A stretch of 64,000 nucleotides of DNA from Myxocyprinus asiaticus (lineage: Eukaryota > Chordata > Actinopteri > Cypriniformes > Catostomidae). The DNA is taken from the NCBI RefSeq assembly GCF_019703515.2, contig NC_059374.1, positions 17,367,095 through 17,431,094 on the forward strand. The letters are read 5' to 3'. The position numbers and the translations under genes are program-made. Of this stretch, positions 12,992-22,182 are shown piece by piece. Each line of letters opens with the position of its first letter. The stretch's first letter is position 1. The notes beneath the pieces are model-generated. The model was not told the DNA's origin and made no database searches. It saw nothing but the letters and a program-made list of their open reading frames with translations.

Positions 12992-15900
12992 CACATAGTT
13001 GAAGTCAGAACACATCTGCTTTGTGCATGACTTGAGTAATTTTTCCAACAACTGTTTACAGACAGATTGTTTCACTTTTGATTGACTATATCACAATTCC
13101 AGTGGGCCAGAAGTTTACGTTCACTAAGTTAACTGTGCCTTTAAGCAGCTTGGAAAATTCCATGTCAAGCCTTTAGGCAATTAGACAATTAGCTTCTGAT
13201 AGGCTAACTGGAGTCAATTGGAGGTGTACCTGTGGATGTATTTAAAGGCCTACCTTCAAACTCAGTGCCTCTTTGCTTGACATCATGGAAGAAATAAAAA
13301 GAAATCAGCCAAGACCTCAGAAAAAAAATTGCGGACCTCCACAAGTCTGGTTCATCCTTTGGAGCAATTTCCAAATGCCTGAAGGAACCACGTTCATCTG
13401 TACAAACAATAGTACGCAAGTATAAACAACATGGGACCACGCAGCCATCATACCACTCAGGAAGGAGATGCATTCTGTCTCCTAGAGATGAACGTAGTTT
13501 GGTGCGAAAAGTGCAAATCAATCCCAGAACTACAGCAAAGGACATTGTAAAGATGCTGGAGGAAACAGGTAGACAAGTATCTATATCCACAGTAAAATGA
13601 GTCCTATATCGACATAGGCTGCTCAGCAAGGAAGAAGCCAGTGCTCCAAAACTGCCATAAATAAGCCAGACTACAGTTTGCAAGTGCACATTGGGACAAA
13701 GATCTTACTTTTTGGAGAAATGTCCTCTGGTCTGATGAAACAAAATTTAAACTTTTTGGCCATAATGACCATCGTTATGTTTGGAGGAAAAATGGTGAGG
13801 CTTGCAAGCCGAAGAACACCATCCCAACTGTGAAGCATGTAGGTGACAGCATCATGTTGTGGGAGTGCTTTGCTGCAGGAGAGACTGGTGCACTTCACAA
13901 AATAGATGGCATCATGAGGAAGGAAAATTATGTGGATATACAGTGCATCCGGAAAGTATTCACAGCGCTTCACTTTTTCCATATTTTGTTATGTTACAGC
14001 CTTATTCCAAAATGGATTAATTTAATTATTTTCCTCAAAATTCTACAAACAATACCCCATAATGACAACATGAAAGAAGTTTGCTTGAAATCTTTGCAAA
14101 TTTATTAAAAATAAAAAACGAAAAAAAAATCACATGTACATAAGTATTCACAGCCTTTGCCATGACACTCAAAACTGAGCTCAGGTGCATCCTGTTTCCA
14201 CTGATCATCCTTGAGATGTTTCTACAACTTGATTGGAGTCCACCTGTGGTAAATTCAGTTGATTGGACATGATTTGGAAAGGCACACACCTGTCTATATA
14301 AGGTCCCACAGTTAACAGTGCATGTCAGAGCACAAACCAAGCCATGAAGTCCAAGGAATTGTCTGTAGACCTCCGAGACAGGATTGTATCGAGGCACAGA
14401 TCTGGGGAAGGGTACAGATACATTTCTACAGCAGTGAAGGTCCCAATGAGCACAGTGGCCTCCATCATCCGTAAATGGAAGAAGTTTGGAACCAGCAGGA
14501 CTCTTCCTAGAGCTGGCCGCCCGGCCAAACTGAGCGATCGGGGGAGAAGGGCCTTAGTCATGGAGGTGACCAAGAACCCGATGGTCACTCTGACAGAGCT
14601 CCAGCGTTTCTCTGTGGAGAGAGGAGAACCTTCCAGAAGAACAACCATCTCTGCAGCACTCCACTAATCAGGCCTGTATGGTAGAGTGGCCAGACGGAAG
14701 CCACTCCTCAGTAAAAGGCACATGACAGCCTGCCTGGAGTTTGCCAAAAGGCACCTGAAGGACTCTCAGACCATGAGAAACAAAATTCTCTGGTCTGATG
14801 AAACAAAGATTGAACTCTTTGGCCTGAATGGCAAGCGTCATGTCTGGAAGAAACCAGGCACCGCTCATCACCTGGCCAATACCATCCCTACAGTGAAGCA
14901 TGGTGGTGGCAGCATCATGCTGTGGGGATGTTTTTCAGCGGCAGGAACTGGGAGAATAGTCAGGATCGAGGGAAAGATGAATGCAGCAATGTACAGAGAT
15001 ATCCTTGATGAAAACCTGCTCCAGAGCGCTCTGGACATCCAACAGGACAACGACCCTAAGCACACAGCCAAGATAACAAATGAGTGGCTACGGGACAACT
15101 CTTTGAATGTCCTTGAGTGGCCCAGCCAGAGCCCAGACTTGAACCCGATTGAACATCTCTGGAGAGATCTGAAAATGGCTGTGCACCGACGCTCCCCATC
15201 CAACCTGATGGAGCTTGAGAGGTCCTGCAAAGAAGAATGGGAGAAACTGCCAAAAAATTTGGTTGTAGCATCATACACAAAAAGACTTGAGGCTGTAATT
15301 GGTGCCAAAGGTGCTTCAACAAAGTATTGAGCAAAGGCTGTGAATACTTGTGATTTATTTTTTATTTTTTTATAAATTTGCAAAGATTTCAAACAAACTT
15401 CTTTCATGTTGTCATTATGAGGTATTGTTTGTAGAATTTTGAGGAAAATAATGAATTTAATCCATTTAGGAATAAGGCTGTAACATAACAAAATGTGGAA
15501 AAAGTGAAGCGCTGTGAATACTTTCCGGAAGCACTGTACTGAAGCAACATCTCAAGACATTAGCCAGGAAGTTAAAGCTCGGTTGCAAATGGGTCTGCCA
15601 AATGGACAATGACCACAAGCATACCTCCAAAGTTGTGGCAAAATGGCTTAAGGACAACAAAGTCGAGGTATTGGAGTGGCCATCACAAAGCCCTGACCTC
15701 AATCCGATAGCAAATTTGTGGGCAGAACTGAAAAAGCATGTGCGGGCAAGGAGGCCTACAAACCTGACTCAGTTACACCAGTTCTGTCTGGAGGAATGGT
15801 CCAAAATTCCAGCAACTTACTGAGTAAAGCATGTGGAAGGCTACCCAAAACTTTTCACCCAAGTTAAACAATTTAAAGGCGATGCTACCAAATACTAACA

Positions 15901-17362
15901 AAGTGTATGTAAACTTCTGACCCACTAGGAATGTGATGAAAGAAATAAAAGCTGAAATAAATCATTCTCTCTTCTATTATTGTGACATTTCACATTCTTA
16001 AAATAAAGTAGTGATCCTAACTAACCTAAGACAGGGAATGTTTTCTACAATTAAATGTCATGAATTGTGAAAAACTGAGTTTAAATGTATTTGGCTAAGG
16101 TGTATGTAAACGTCTGACTTCAACTCTGTATTTACACTGGTGGCCAAAAGTTTGGAATAATATACAGATTTTGCTCTTATGGAAAGAAATTGGTACTTTT
16201 ATTCACCAAAGTGGCATTCAACTGATCACAATGTATAGCTAGGACATTAATAACGTGAAAATCACAATTTGAAAAAAATGTTCAGAACTTCTTAAACTAC
16301 TTCAAAGAGTTCTCATCAAAACATCCTCCATGTGCGGCAATGACAGCTTTGCAGATCCTTGGCATTCTAGCTGTCAGTTTGTCCAGATACTCGGATGACA
16401 TTTCACCCCACACTTCCTGTAGCACTTGCCATAGATGTCTTGTCGGGCACTTCTCACGCACCTTAAAATCTAGCTGATCCCACAAAAGCTCAATGGGGTT
16501 AAGATCCATAACACTCTTTTCCAATTATCTGTTATCCAATGTCTGTGTTTCTTTGCCCACTCTAACATTTTCTTTTTGTTTTTCTGTTTCAAAAGTGGCT
16601 TTTTCTTTGCAATTCTCCCCATAAGGCCTGCACCCCTGAGTCTTCTCTTTACTGTTGTACATGAAACTGGTGTTGAGCAGGTAGAATTCAATGAAGCTGT
16701 CAGCTGAGAACATGTGAGGTGTCTGTTTCTCAAACTAGAGACTCTGATGTACTTATCCTCTTGTTTAGTTGTACATCTGGCCTTCCACATCTCTTTCTGT
16801 CCTTGTTAGAGCCAGTTGTCCTTTGTCTTTGAAGACTGTAGTGTACACCTTTGTATGAAATCTTCAGTTTCTTGGCCATTTCAAGCATTGTATAGCCCTC
16901 ATTCCTTTAAACAATGATTGACTGATGAGTTTTTGGAGAAAGCTGTTTCTCTTTCTAGAGAAAGCTGTTTGCCATTTTTGACCTAATATTGACCTTAAGA
17001 CATGCCAGTCTATTGCATACTGTGGCAACTCAAAAACAAACACAAAGACAATGTTAAGCTTCATTTAACGAACCAAAGAGCTTTAAACTGTTTGATATAA
17101 TGGCAAGTGATTTTCTAGTACCAAATTAGCAATTTAGCATGATTACTCAAGGATAAGGTGTTGGAGTGATGGCTGCTGGAAATGGGGACTGTCTAGATTT
17201 GATCAAAAATTACTTTTTTCAAATAGTGATGGTGCTGTTTTTTTACATCAGTAATGTCCTGACTATACACTGTGATCAGCTGAATGCCACTTTGGTGAAT
17301 TAAAGTACGAATTTCCTTCCATAAGAGCAAAATCTGTACATTATTCCAAACTTTTGGCCGCC

Positions 17363-17421
<59 letters not shown>

Positions 17422-18344
17422 TCTTGACTCTGAATGTGTCTGTTTGTCAGTTTGTGCCATTTCAATAGATTGTGCATTCTTCAAATAATATTTCCCATGT
17501 CAAAAGAGTTTTTAATATTCTCTCAGGGTTGTTGAGTTCACTCTTCAGTTGGCTGAGTATTGTATTTTCCATAACAGTGGTCCCAATGTGGAATGTTGGC
17601 TGGTTTGCTGAGCTGAGACAATACATTCTCTCCCCTGCAGTTGCCCAGACGGAACCTCGAACACTAGTCGCCCGGAGAGTGACAGAAGTAGCTCAGTCCA
17701 CTCTTGATATGGTCTCCACCGCAGTGGACTACCCCCTTTGTGAGTGTAACTAAAACAAACAGTGGAAGCAAACATTGAACAACAAGTGTCTAAATTTACA
17801 CAAGGAAAACTCCTCCCATATTTTAATATTCTCATTTATGCACAGTGACTTTGCTAAACTATAAAAAAAAAAACAGTATTGCTGAGTAGAAAACATCTCA
17901 TTAACCAGCGTCCCACTAGCTAACTCTAAATAACTGTTGCAACTACCGACTGTTTTGATTAATTCTTGCACTGTTCAGTCTGAGGTATGTCACACTCACT
18001 GATTCAGAAAGGAGGTGAGGTGACAGACATCTGACTTCCTCTTACGATGTGACACCGCTTTAGTCACTTAATTAGGCATTTAATTTTCTACTTTCTTTGT
18101 CCTCTATACAGGTTTTATGAAGGGAGTTGTGAGACCAGAATATTGGGTTCCGGATCATGAGATCACCCAGTGCTACTGTTGTAATAAGCCCTTCACCCCC
18201 AGCATGTCCAAGCATCACTGCCGGGCTTGTGGGCAGGGAGTCTGCGGGAACTGCTCAACTAAGACCAGGCCCGTGCCCTCCCGTGGCTGGGACCATCCAG
18301 TGCGAGTGTGTGACAGCTGTGCCAACCGGAGGGATTCCCTTTGA
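3142..18344 (+). CDS. zfyve1: ZFYVE1/DFCP1, C-terminal 446 residues in nine exons (5' part outside window)
   Basis: Spliced gene with exons 3142-3359, 5422-5528, 5908-6016, 8799-8896, 8982-9099, 9178-9348, 10660-10849, 17641-17739 and 18112-18344. Every junction is GT-AG and the frame stays open to TGA at 18342. ZFYVE1 (DFCP1) binds PI3P through tandem FYVE fingers and marks ER omegasomes during autophagy; it also localises to lipid droplets. Visible in order: end of the GTPase-like region (residues 1-90 of the fragment), cysteine-rich ER-targeting region (about 100-270), FYVE1 (about 274-337, [13 protein letters not shown]) and FYVE2 (about 375-446, [18 protein letters not shown]). Alignment from memory to human ZFYVE1 (777 residues) is collinear to the last residues. 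No start codon or N-terminal exon was found in 1-3141. The gene is convergent with numbl. It could be a second, ohnologous zfyve1 copy; see findings. Confidence 0.95.
3568..4405. mobile_element. terminal-inverted-repeat element in zfyve1 intron
   Basis: Left end TAGGGGTGTGCAGCGAAGCC and right end TATTCGGCTTCGGGCACATCC are imperfect inverted repeats. The inside has an ATT-repeat and no transposase. Noncoding filler between zfyve1 exons 1 and 2. Confidence 0.5.
4460..4680. repeat. dispersed repeat block shared with 62480-62690
   Basis: Contains ATCAAAACATTCCTCTGTTT, GAGCGGCCCGTCCAGCCCGAC and TTTTCTGGAATCTGTT, which recur in the same order and strand near the other end of the window. The parent element was not identified. 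Confidence 0.55.
4690..5262. mobile_element. palindromic 'CGACAGCATTTGTGGCATAA' element
   Basis: The left part reads CGACAGCATTTGTGGCATAA and ATTACCACAAAAAATAATTT; the right part carries the inverse (TTTTGTGGTAATCAATATTA, ATGCCATAAATG). A second copy is at 19672-20052. Nonautonomous DNA-transposon type. Confidence 0.65.
5422..5528 (+). CDS. zfyve1: zfyve1 exon, beginning of cysteine-rich ER-targeting region
   Basis: Acceptor TCTCTCAG before 5422; strong GTAAGT donor at 5529. The encoded residues [13 protein letters not shown] and [12 protein letters not shown] match the family closely. The exon ends in phase 2. Ending one base later would put a stop in the next exon, so 5528 is the supported end. 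Confidence 0.93.
5908..6016 (+). CDS. zfyve1: zfyve1 exon, cysteine/histidine-rich segment
   Basis: Acceptor ATTTTAG before 5908 and donor GTAACA at 6017. One base completes an Asn codon, then the exon reads [11 protein letters not shown] and ends YNNKVLICK. The Cys/His spacing is that of the ER-targeting region of ZFYVE1. Ends in phase 0. Confidence 0.93.
6137..8167. mobile_element. hairpin-ended repeat with tandem ~115-146 bp units
   Basis: The left end AGGTTGGCTTGAAAAAGCCA is part of a perfect hairpin, and the right end CTTTTTCAAGCCAACCT is the inverse of the same sequence. Inside are about six units starting CCCTAGCAACC (6389, 6535, 7601, 7738, 7852, 7987), each with TATATCTCAGCAGCAGAAT and AGAGATGTGGAAG motifs, split by 930 bases without units (6672-7600). 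A TCTG microsatellite precedes the right end. No transposase was seen. It sits in the zfyve1 intron between exons 3 and 4. Confidence 0.65.
8082..8130 (+). repeat. (TCTG)n microsatellite
   Basis: About eleven near-perfect CTGT units at the right edge of the hairpin-ended repeat. Confidence 0.9.
8168..8798. other. intron sequence, T-rich
   Basis: zfyve1 intron with several diverged tandem blocks of TTTTATTGCTTGTTTACTC type between 8220 and 8500. The Phe-rich open frames here are low-complexity artefacts. Confidence 0.6.
8799..8896 (+). CDS. zfyve1: zfyve1 exon, ER-targeting region
   Basis: Acceptor TTATGCAG, donor GTGAGC. Reads [18 protein letters not shown] then GLAKFAWSG, nearly the same as the matching human segment. 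Ends in phase 2, and the next exon supplies the last base of the Gly codon. Confidence 0.94.
8982..9099 (+). CDS. zfyve1: zfyve1 exon, ER-targeting region
   Basis: Acceptor CTATGCAG, donor GTGAGC at 9100. Encodes [18 protein letters not shown] and [14 protein letters not shown], a CxxC-containing block strongly conserved in ZFYVE1. Only 85 bp separate it from the previous exon. Confidence 0.95.
9178..9348 (+). CDS. zfyve1: zfyve1 exon, linker into first FYVE finger
   Basis: Acceptor ACTCCTAG, donor GTGAGT at 9349; exactly 57 codons. Encodes [35 protein letters not shown] and YWKPNTEIL. The last segment is the WxxN that stands where classical FYVE domains have WxxD; human ZFYVE1 has the same substitution. 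Confidence 0.95.
9400..9866. repeat. repeat with GGCCCCAAAA end, related to 24360-24655
   Basis: Starts GGGCCCCAAAATGTGTTAGG. The body shares segments such as GACATGTTCCA and TTTGTTAAATGTTTTGC with the block ending TTTTTGGGGCCACTGTACTT near 24655. Likely an old DNA-transposon family; its ends are not fully resolved. Confidence 0.45.
9867..10530. mobile_element. palindromic GGGATAGTTCACCC element, full length
   Basis: Both ends are present: TAAAGGGATAGTTCACACAA at the left and TTGGGTGAACTATTCCTTTA at the right. Long inverted arms (CCCTCATGCCA, TTCTTCTGC) surround a centre with AAGTGAAATTGGAGATTTA. The transcript could fold into a long hairpin in the intron before FYVE1. Confidence 0.8.
10660..10849 (+). 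CDS. zfyve1: zfyve1 exon, first FYVE zinc finger
   Basis: Acceptor TGTTCAG, donor GTGAGA at 10850. Contains all eight zinc cysteines in four CxxC pairs (CQGC, CRAC, CQAC, CDAC), the PI3P-binding basic motif RKHHCR and the RVC motif. FYVE1 therefore looks intact. Ends in phase 1 and is followed by an intron of 6.8 kb filled with transposons. Confidence 0.96.
10850..11377. other. zfyve1 intron, no feature seen
   Basis: AT-rich intron sequence after the FYVE1 donor. I see no exon and no clear repeat. Confidence 0.55.
11378..12952 (-). mobile_element. Tc1-like transposon with ~200-bp inverted repeats (copy A)
   Basis: Ends CAGGTGCATCTCAATAAATT and its inverse, preceded by TA; the right flank (TGTGTA) no longer matches exactly. 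Each arm is about 200 bp and carries an outer and an inner copy of CTCAA(T/A)AAATTAGAAT, the IR/DR layout. It carries a transposase relic on the - strand. A second copy lies at 46977-48349. Confidence 0.9.
11657..12689 (-). pseudogene. Tc1-like transposase, frameshifted (copy A)
   Basis: Start [20 protein letters not shown] in one frame (ATG 12689 or the internal MGK). It shifts near 12540 into a frame running to the stop at 11657. DDE-type residues are visible: [20 protein letters not shown] and [12 protein letters not shown] (DD34E arrangement). N-terminal helix-turn-helix DNA-binding region. About 340 residues if uninterrupted. Inactive as read, though only a little damaged. Confidence 0.88.
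12953..12995. repeat. (TA)n tract between two Tc1 elements
   Basis: TGTGTATATA followed by a TA run, lying exactly between the ends of copy A and the Sleeping Beauty-type element. Confidence 0.85.
13941..15536 (+). mobile_element. Tc1-like transposon nested in the Sleeping Beauty-type element
   Basis: Ends CAGTGCATCCGGAAAGTATT and GAATACTTTCCGGAAGCACTG, with TA on both sides (TSD). The host sequence GTGGATATA / TGAAGCAACATC resumes on either side in transposase coding context. A closely similar copy is at 41972-43603. Confidence 0.93.
14344..15330 (+). pseudogene. Tc1-like transposase, one nonsense codon and deletions
   Basis: Starts [20 protein letters not shown] (helix-turn-helix). A TAA at 14665-14667 stands where the sister copy has CAA. 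The frame then continues to TGA at 15330 with [22 protein letters not shown] and [12 protein letters not shown], so all three catalytic acids are present. Relative to the sister copy 24 bases (8 codons) are missing before QQDND and some residues near the C-terminus. Confidence 0.9.
16135..17366 (-). mobile_element. Tc1 deletion derivative, 'CACTGGTGGCCAAAAGTTTG' family (copy 1)
   Basis: Inverted ends CACTGGTGGCCAAAAGTTTG and CAAACTTTTGGCCGCCTGTG, about 1.23 kb. Internal transposase on the - strand lacks its middle. The right end runs into a TG/TA microsatellite. Confidence 0.88.
16297..16975 (-). pseudogene. Tc1 transposase with central catalytic region deleted (copy 1)
   Basis: N-terminal DNA-binding part (MAKKLK-like, [19 protein letters not shown]) joins at about 16505-16515 to the C-terminal part ([34 protein letters not shown]). 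The junction runs from VLW straight to LNPIE, so both aspartates of the DDE triad are missing. Also frameshifted. Confidence 0.85.
17362..17420. repeat. (TG)n(TA)n microsatellite
   Basis: TG repeats followed by TA repeats immediately outside the right end of the Tc1 derivative. Confidence 0.9.
17641..17739 (+). CDS. zfyve1: zfyve1 exon, linker between FYVE fingers
   Basis: Acceptor CCCCTGCAG, donor GTGAGT at 17740. Encodes [15 protein letters not shown] and VSTAVDYPL, which correspond to the amphipathic-looking linker between FYVE1 and FYVE2 in ZFYVE1. The length of 99 bases fits the phase 1 to phase 1 pattern. Confidence 0.93.
17740..18111. other. zfyve1 last intron, no feature seen
   Basis: AT-rich short intron between the linker exon and the FYVE2 exon, with a clear polypyrimidine acceptor region. 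Nothing else recognised. Confidence 0.6.
18112..18344 (+). CDS. zfyve1: zfyve1 terminal coding exon, second FYVE zinc finger
   Basis: Acceptor CTATACAG before 18112; TGA stop at 18342-18344. Contains WVPDHEI (complete WxxD motif), [19 protein letters not shown] and RVCDSC, so FYVE2 keeps the PI3P-binding residues. The protein ends at NRRDSL. No AATAAA was seen in the first few hundred bases after the stop. The nearest on this strand that I noticed are near 20342 and 20414, beyond two repeats, so the 3' end is unresolved. Confidence 0.96.
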
Positions 18345-18488
18345 CTCTTTTGCATGCTGGAGACCTTGATGTGCCTCTGCAGCACCACTCTAATCACGTG
18401 CTGCACGATTAGCCCTTTATTTACATTTCTGTCCTTATATAAATAGTATTGCCTGTTTCAGAACAAGTTTGTAGATAGTCTCCAAGCC

Positions 18489-19195
18489 TTAAAGGGATAG
18501 TTCACCCAAAAATGAAAATTCTCTCGTCATTTACTTACCCTCATGCCATCCCAGATGTGTATGACATTCTTCTGCAGAACACAAAGAAAGATTTTTAGAA
18601 GAATATCTAGAAGTATAATCTTTAATAAGAATATATAGGAGAAGCTCCAAAAAGCAAACTGTATGACTGCAGTGGTTTAATCCATGTCTTCTGAAGCGAT
18701 CCAATCGATTTTAGGTGAGAACAAACGAAAAGTAACTATTTTTTTTAACTTTGCATCTTGCCATTGCAGTCTCTAGATACGATCATGATTTCAATCTTGA
18801 TTACGCTTCCTAGTGCTTGACGCAGAGCGCTAGATGGCACTAATAAGTGTAATCGAGCTTGACATCATGATTGCCAAGGAGACTGCTGATGATATTTATA
18901 GTGAAAATTTAGCTAAATTTTGGTCTGTTCTCACCTAAAACGACTGGATCGCTTCAGAAGACCTGGATTAAACAACTGGAGTCATTTGGATTGCTTTTAT
19001 GTGCTTTTTGGAGCTCTAAAGTTTTGGACCCCGCTCACTGTATGCATTGCATTGAATGAACCTACAGAGCTGAATTATTCTTCTAAAAATCTTTGTTTGT
19101 GTTCAACGAAGATAGAAAGTCATACTCATCTGGGATGGCATGAGGGTGAGTAAATGATGAGAGAATTTTCATTTTTGGGTGAACTATTCCTTTAA
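18489..19195. mobile_element. palindromic GGGATAGTTCACCC element, full length
   Basis: TTAAAGGGATAGTTCACCCA at the left and TTTTGGGTGAACTATTCCTT at the right. The centre contains GCGCTAGATGGCACTAATAA and two AATCGATT/GACTGGATCGCTTC arms. Lies just after the zfyve1 stop and may be part of its 3' UTR. Confidence 0.8.
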
Positions 19196-19671
19196 ACAGT
19201 GTAATTGGAGGCTAGTGGGAAGATGAAACCTAATGCAGTTGTACAGATAAACACTCAGGCTCTTCAAAGCATTAAGCTGAGTCTCACGAAGAAATGTCAT
19301 ATTTTATCATTGAAATATATCAATATAATTGCTTCAAGAAAATTAAGCCTATTTTATGATTTCATTACAATTAAGCAAATTTTCCAAACAAATTTGCATT
19401 ACTTTAATGCAAAAACAATGTAATTCTCATTGCTGTAACGTAGTACTGAAAATTATTCTGTCTGGACAGGATACATATACTTTATACTAATTCTACCATG
19501 TTACATACTCATAGTTGCACTTTACAATTTAAATAATAGATCCTTTTTTCCCATTACAGTAATGAGAATTAGATTTTTTTGTATTCCATTAGGCTAATGA
19601 GGACTGGGGATGGGAATGTGCTTGATTTCATAAATGCGTCAAAATGCAAAAAATCTTGTTTTTTCCTTAAA

Positions 19672-20052
19672 GGAATATCCTGGGTTCAATACAAGTTAAG
19701 CTCAATCGACAGCATTTGTGACATAAAGCTGATTACCACAAAAAATTAATTTTGACTCGTCCCTCCTTCAAAAATATCAAAAATCTTTGTTCCAGTTAGG
19801 CACAATGGGAGTGAATGGGGCCAATCTGTAATTGTTAAAATACTCACTGTTTCAGAAGTATAGCCACAAGACGTAAACAATATTGGGGTTAACATAATTT
19901 TAGTGTGATAAAATCGCTGGTCCAATTCACTTCCATTGTAAGTGCCTCACTGTAACCTTGATTTTTGCTTGGTCAGAATCAAGTTAAAATTATTTTTTGT
20001 GGTAATGCCGTCGATCGAGCTTAACTTTAAACCTGGAATTTTCTTTAAAGAT
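19672..20052. mobile_element. palindromic 'AAGGAATATCCTGGGTTCAA' element
   Basis: AAGGAATATCCTGGGTTCAA at the left and AACCTGGAATTTTCTTTAAAG at the right, with CGACAGCATTTGTGACATAA inside. Related to the element at 4690-5262. Confidence 0.7.
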
Positions 20053-21690
20053 AGGCCTTATTTCTGTATGAAAAATAATTTACATATACAGTATATTTAA
20101 AATTTTGTGGTGAAATGTGGCCCAGACATTGCTAGACAGTTTTTGCAAACTGTATTGTAGAATCGCAAATTCAGAATGAAATTAAGAATTGTGTTTTGAC
20201 TATTCTAGTAGCTATTGACTAGTGCTGGCACTTCAGAAACAAATCTCTTCATAAAAGTGCATTGCTGTATGTGATAATTTGACATGATTTATCCACTGAT
20301 AACTCCTTATCACACTATTAAGTCAGAAAGTAAGAGCAGTGAATAAAAGTATAGATAACACATAGTGACTTATCATAAGAGCTACTAGAGATGTGAAATT
20401 TCTCCTATCTAATAATAAAGCTTTTGAATATGAGAGAACTTACTTTTAGTTGGTACTGTTTTAGACTTGATTTCAGGAAAGGAAAATCAAATGTAGAGCA
20501 GCAGAAATAGTCAGGTCTGTTGCAATGATTCATACATAAGGAAGCCTAGAATTTACATTCCAGTTAATGTACTTTATCGTGTGATTAATCCTGTGAGCTA
20601 ATATATCACATTGCATTTTATCTCAGTTTTACTATAGTGCTTTTTCTGAAATTACGACTGCACTTTATCTCATCTTTATTGATAGGCTTAATGTTATTTA
20701 GTTTAAAGCCATAAAATCTCATACAAAAAGATGCAAACTGTACAATAAGTGCAGCTGTATATAAAGTGTATGAAAATTGAATTATTAAACAGCATTTAGG
20801 GTGCCGAAAGGATCTCAACTTCACATATTGTGGTGTAAACTTGAGAAATTGTGACGCATGATTTCACTATATGTGTATGATATTCAATGCTGAATTAACA
20901 CCGTAAACTAAATGTTGAGTGATACAACAGGATTGTACTGTTGATATGTACAGCCACCTCTTGTTCAATGCTCATAAAATGGCTTGCATAAGGCACTTTA
21001 TTCATATTTGGATTAAGAGAATCACTAGGAATTTCTTAACTACAAGGTTTATTTTCACAATTCTGCTTCTATACTTTGTAACATTTTTCATTAATTTAAA
21101 TGTTTTCATTTTTTTTTTAATCTATAATAGAATATTTCATTGTTCTAGTAAAATTATCTGCATTTGACAATCCTATAATTTTATTTTGATTGGCCAGAAC
21201 TATTTCTGAGGCTTTTCAGAACATTAAAGCTATTTAAGACAGCCTACCCTTTTGTTGCTTCTTGATTCTTACTGCTACTACAAGATTATAGACATACAAA
21301 AAAATAAAATAAAAGGCTACATCTCTCTAAGTGAACAAACCGGAGGTCATCTGGAGGTGGTGAACCAGATTTCCTGCTCAAGAGCCTTAAATAGATGAAA
21401 CAGACTCAAATCTGATTTAAATCATGGAGGTTGTGCTCACATTTCCTCCCATTTATAACATCACTGTCTGGCAAACAGCCCTGGCTCGTTACATCTACAG
21501 GAAACTGTCCTGTTTAGTATATTGATTGTATAATAATGTCAGCACTTATATGATTACACATTACACAGGGCTGCTACACAGATCAGAGTTGCCACACAAA
21601 AATGGAAAAAGTAACTATTGTGACCACAGTTATTACAGTATAACAGAAATACTGACTTAGATACTCTTTATATTTAATGGCTGGTATTCT
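20053..21690. other. intergenic, no gene seen
   Basis: AT-rich sequence. Candidate polyadenylation hexamers AATAAA near 20342 and 20414 on the + strand could serve zfyve1, but nothing confirms this. Confidence 0.5.
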
Positions 21691-22182
21691 TAAAGGGATA
21701 GTTCACCCAAAAATGGAAATTCTCTCATCATTTACTCACCCTCATGCCATCTCAGATGAATATGACTTTCTTTCTTCTGCAGAACACAAAGATTTTTAGA
21801 AAAATATCTCAGCTGTGTAGGTCCATACAATGCAAGTGAATGGTGAACAAAACTTTGAAGCTCAAAAAAGCATATAAACGCAGCATAGAAGTAATCCATA
21901 AGACTGCAGTGGTTTAATCCATGTCTTCTGAAGCGATCAAATCGGTTTTCGGTGAGAACAGACCAAAATATAACACATTTTTCACTATGAATCTTGCCAG
22001 TGCAGTCTTGAGCTTGAAATCTTGATCACCAAGGAGGCTGCTGGCGTCAAGATTTATAGTGAAAAATCTGTCATATTTTGGTCTGTTCTCACCGAAAACC
22101 GATCTGATCACTTCAGAAGACTTGTATTAAACCACTGGAAATGATGAAGGAATTTTCATTTTTGGGTGAACTATCCCTTTAA
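21691..22182. mobile_element. palindromic GGGATAGTTCACCC element, short copy
   Basis: Left TTAAAGGGATAGTTCACCCA and right TTTTGGGTGAACTATCCCTT are almost perfect inverses; the right arm is shortened. Confidence 0.8.

Larger units (their letters stand above)
13285..15898 (+). pseudogene. Sleeping Beauty-type transposase relic, interrupted
   Basis: ATG near 13285; TAA at 15896-15898. The 5' piece (to 13940) gives [15 protein letters not shown], [13 protein letters not shown] and [18 protein letters not shown]. The 3' piece (15537 on) gives [20 protein letters not shown] and [15 protein letters not shown]. The glutamate of the DDE triad reads Ala (NPIAN for NPIEN). The reading frame has in-frame stops (TGA near 13600) and shifts. 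Dead by several independent lesions. Confidence 0.88.
12996..16128 (+). mobile_element. Sleeping Beauty-type Tc1 transposon, split by a second Tc1
   Basis: Left end TAGTTGAAGTCAGAA and right end TGACTTCAACTCTG, with subterminal repeats (AGAAGTTTACGTTCAC; TGTATGTAAACGTCTGACTT), as in the salmonid/cyprinid Sleeping Beauty lineage. A separate Tc1 element occupies 13941-15536. With that removed, this element is about 1.54 kb, the normal size for the family. Confidence 0.9.
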
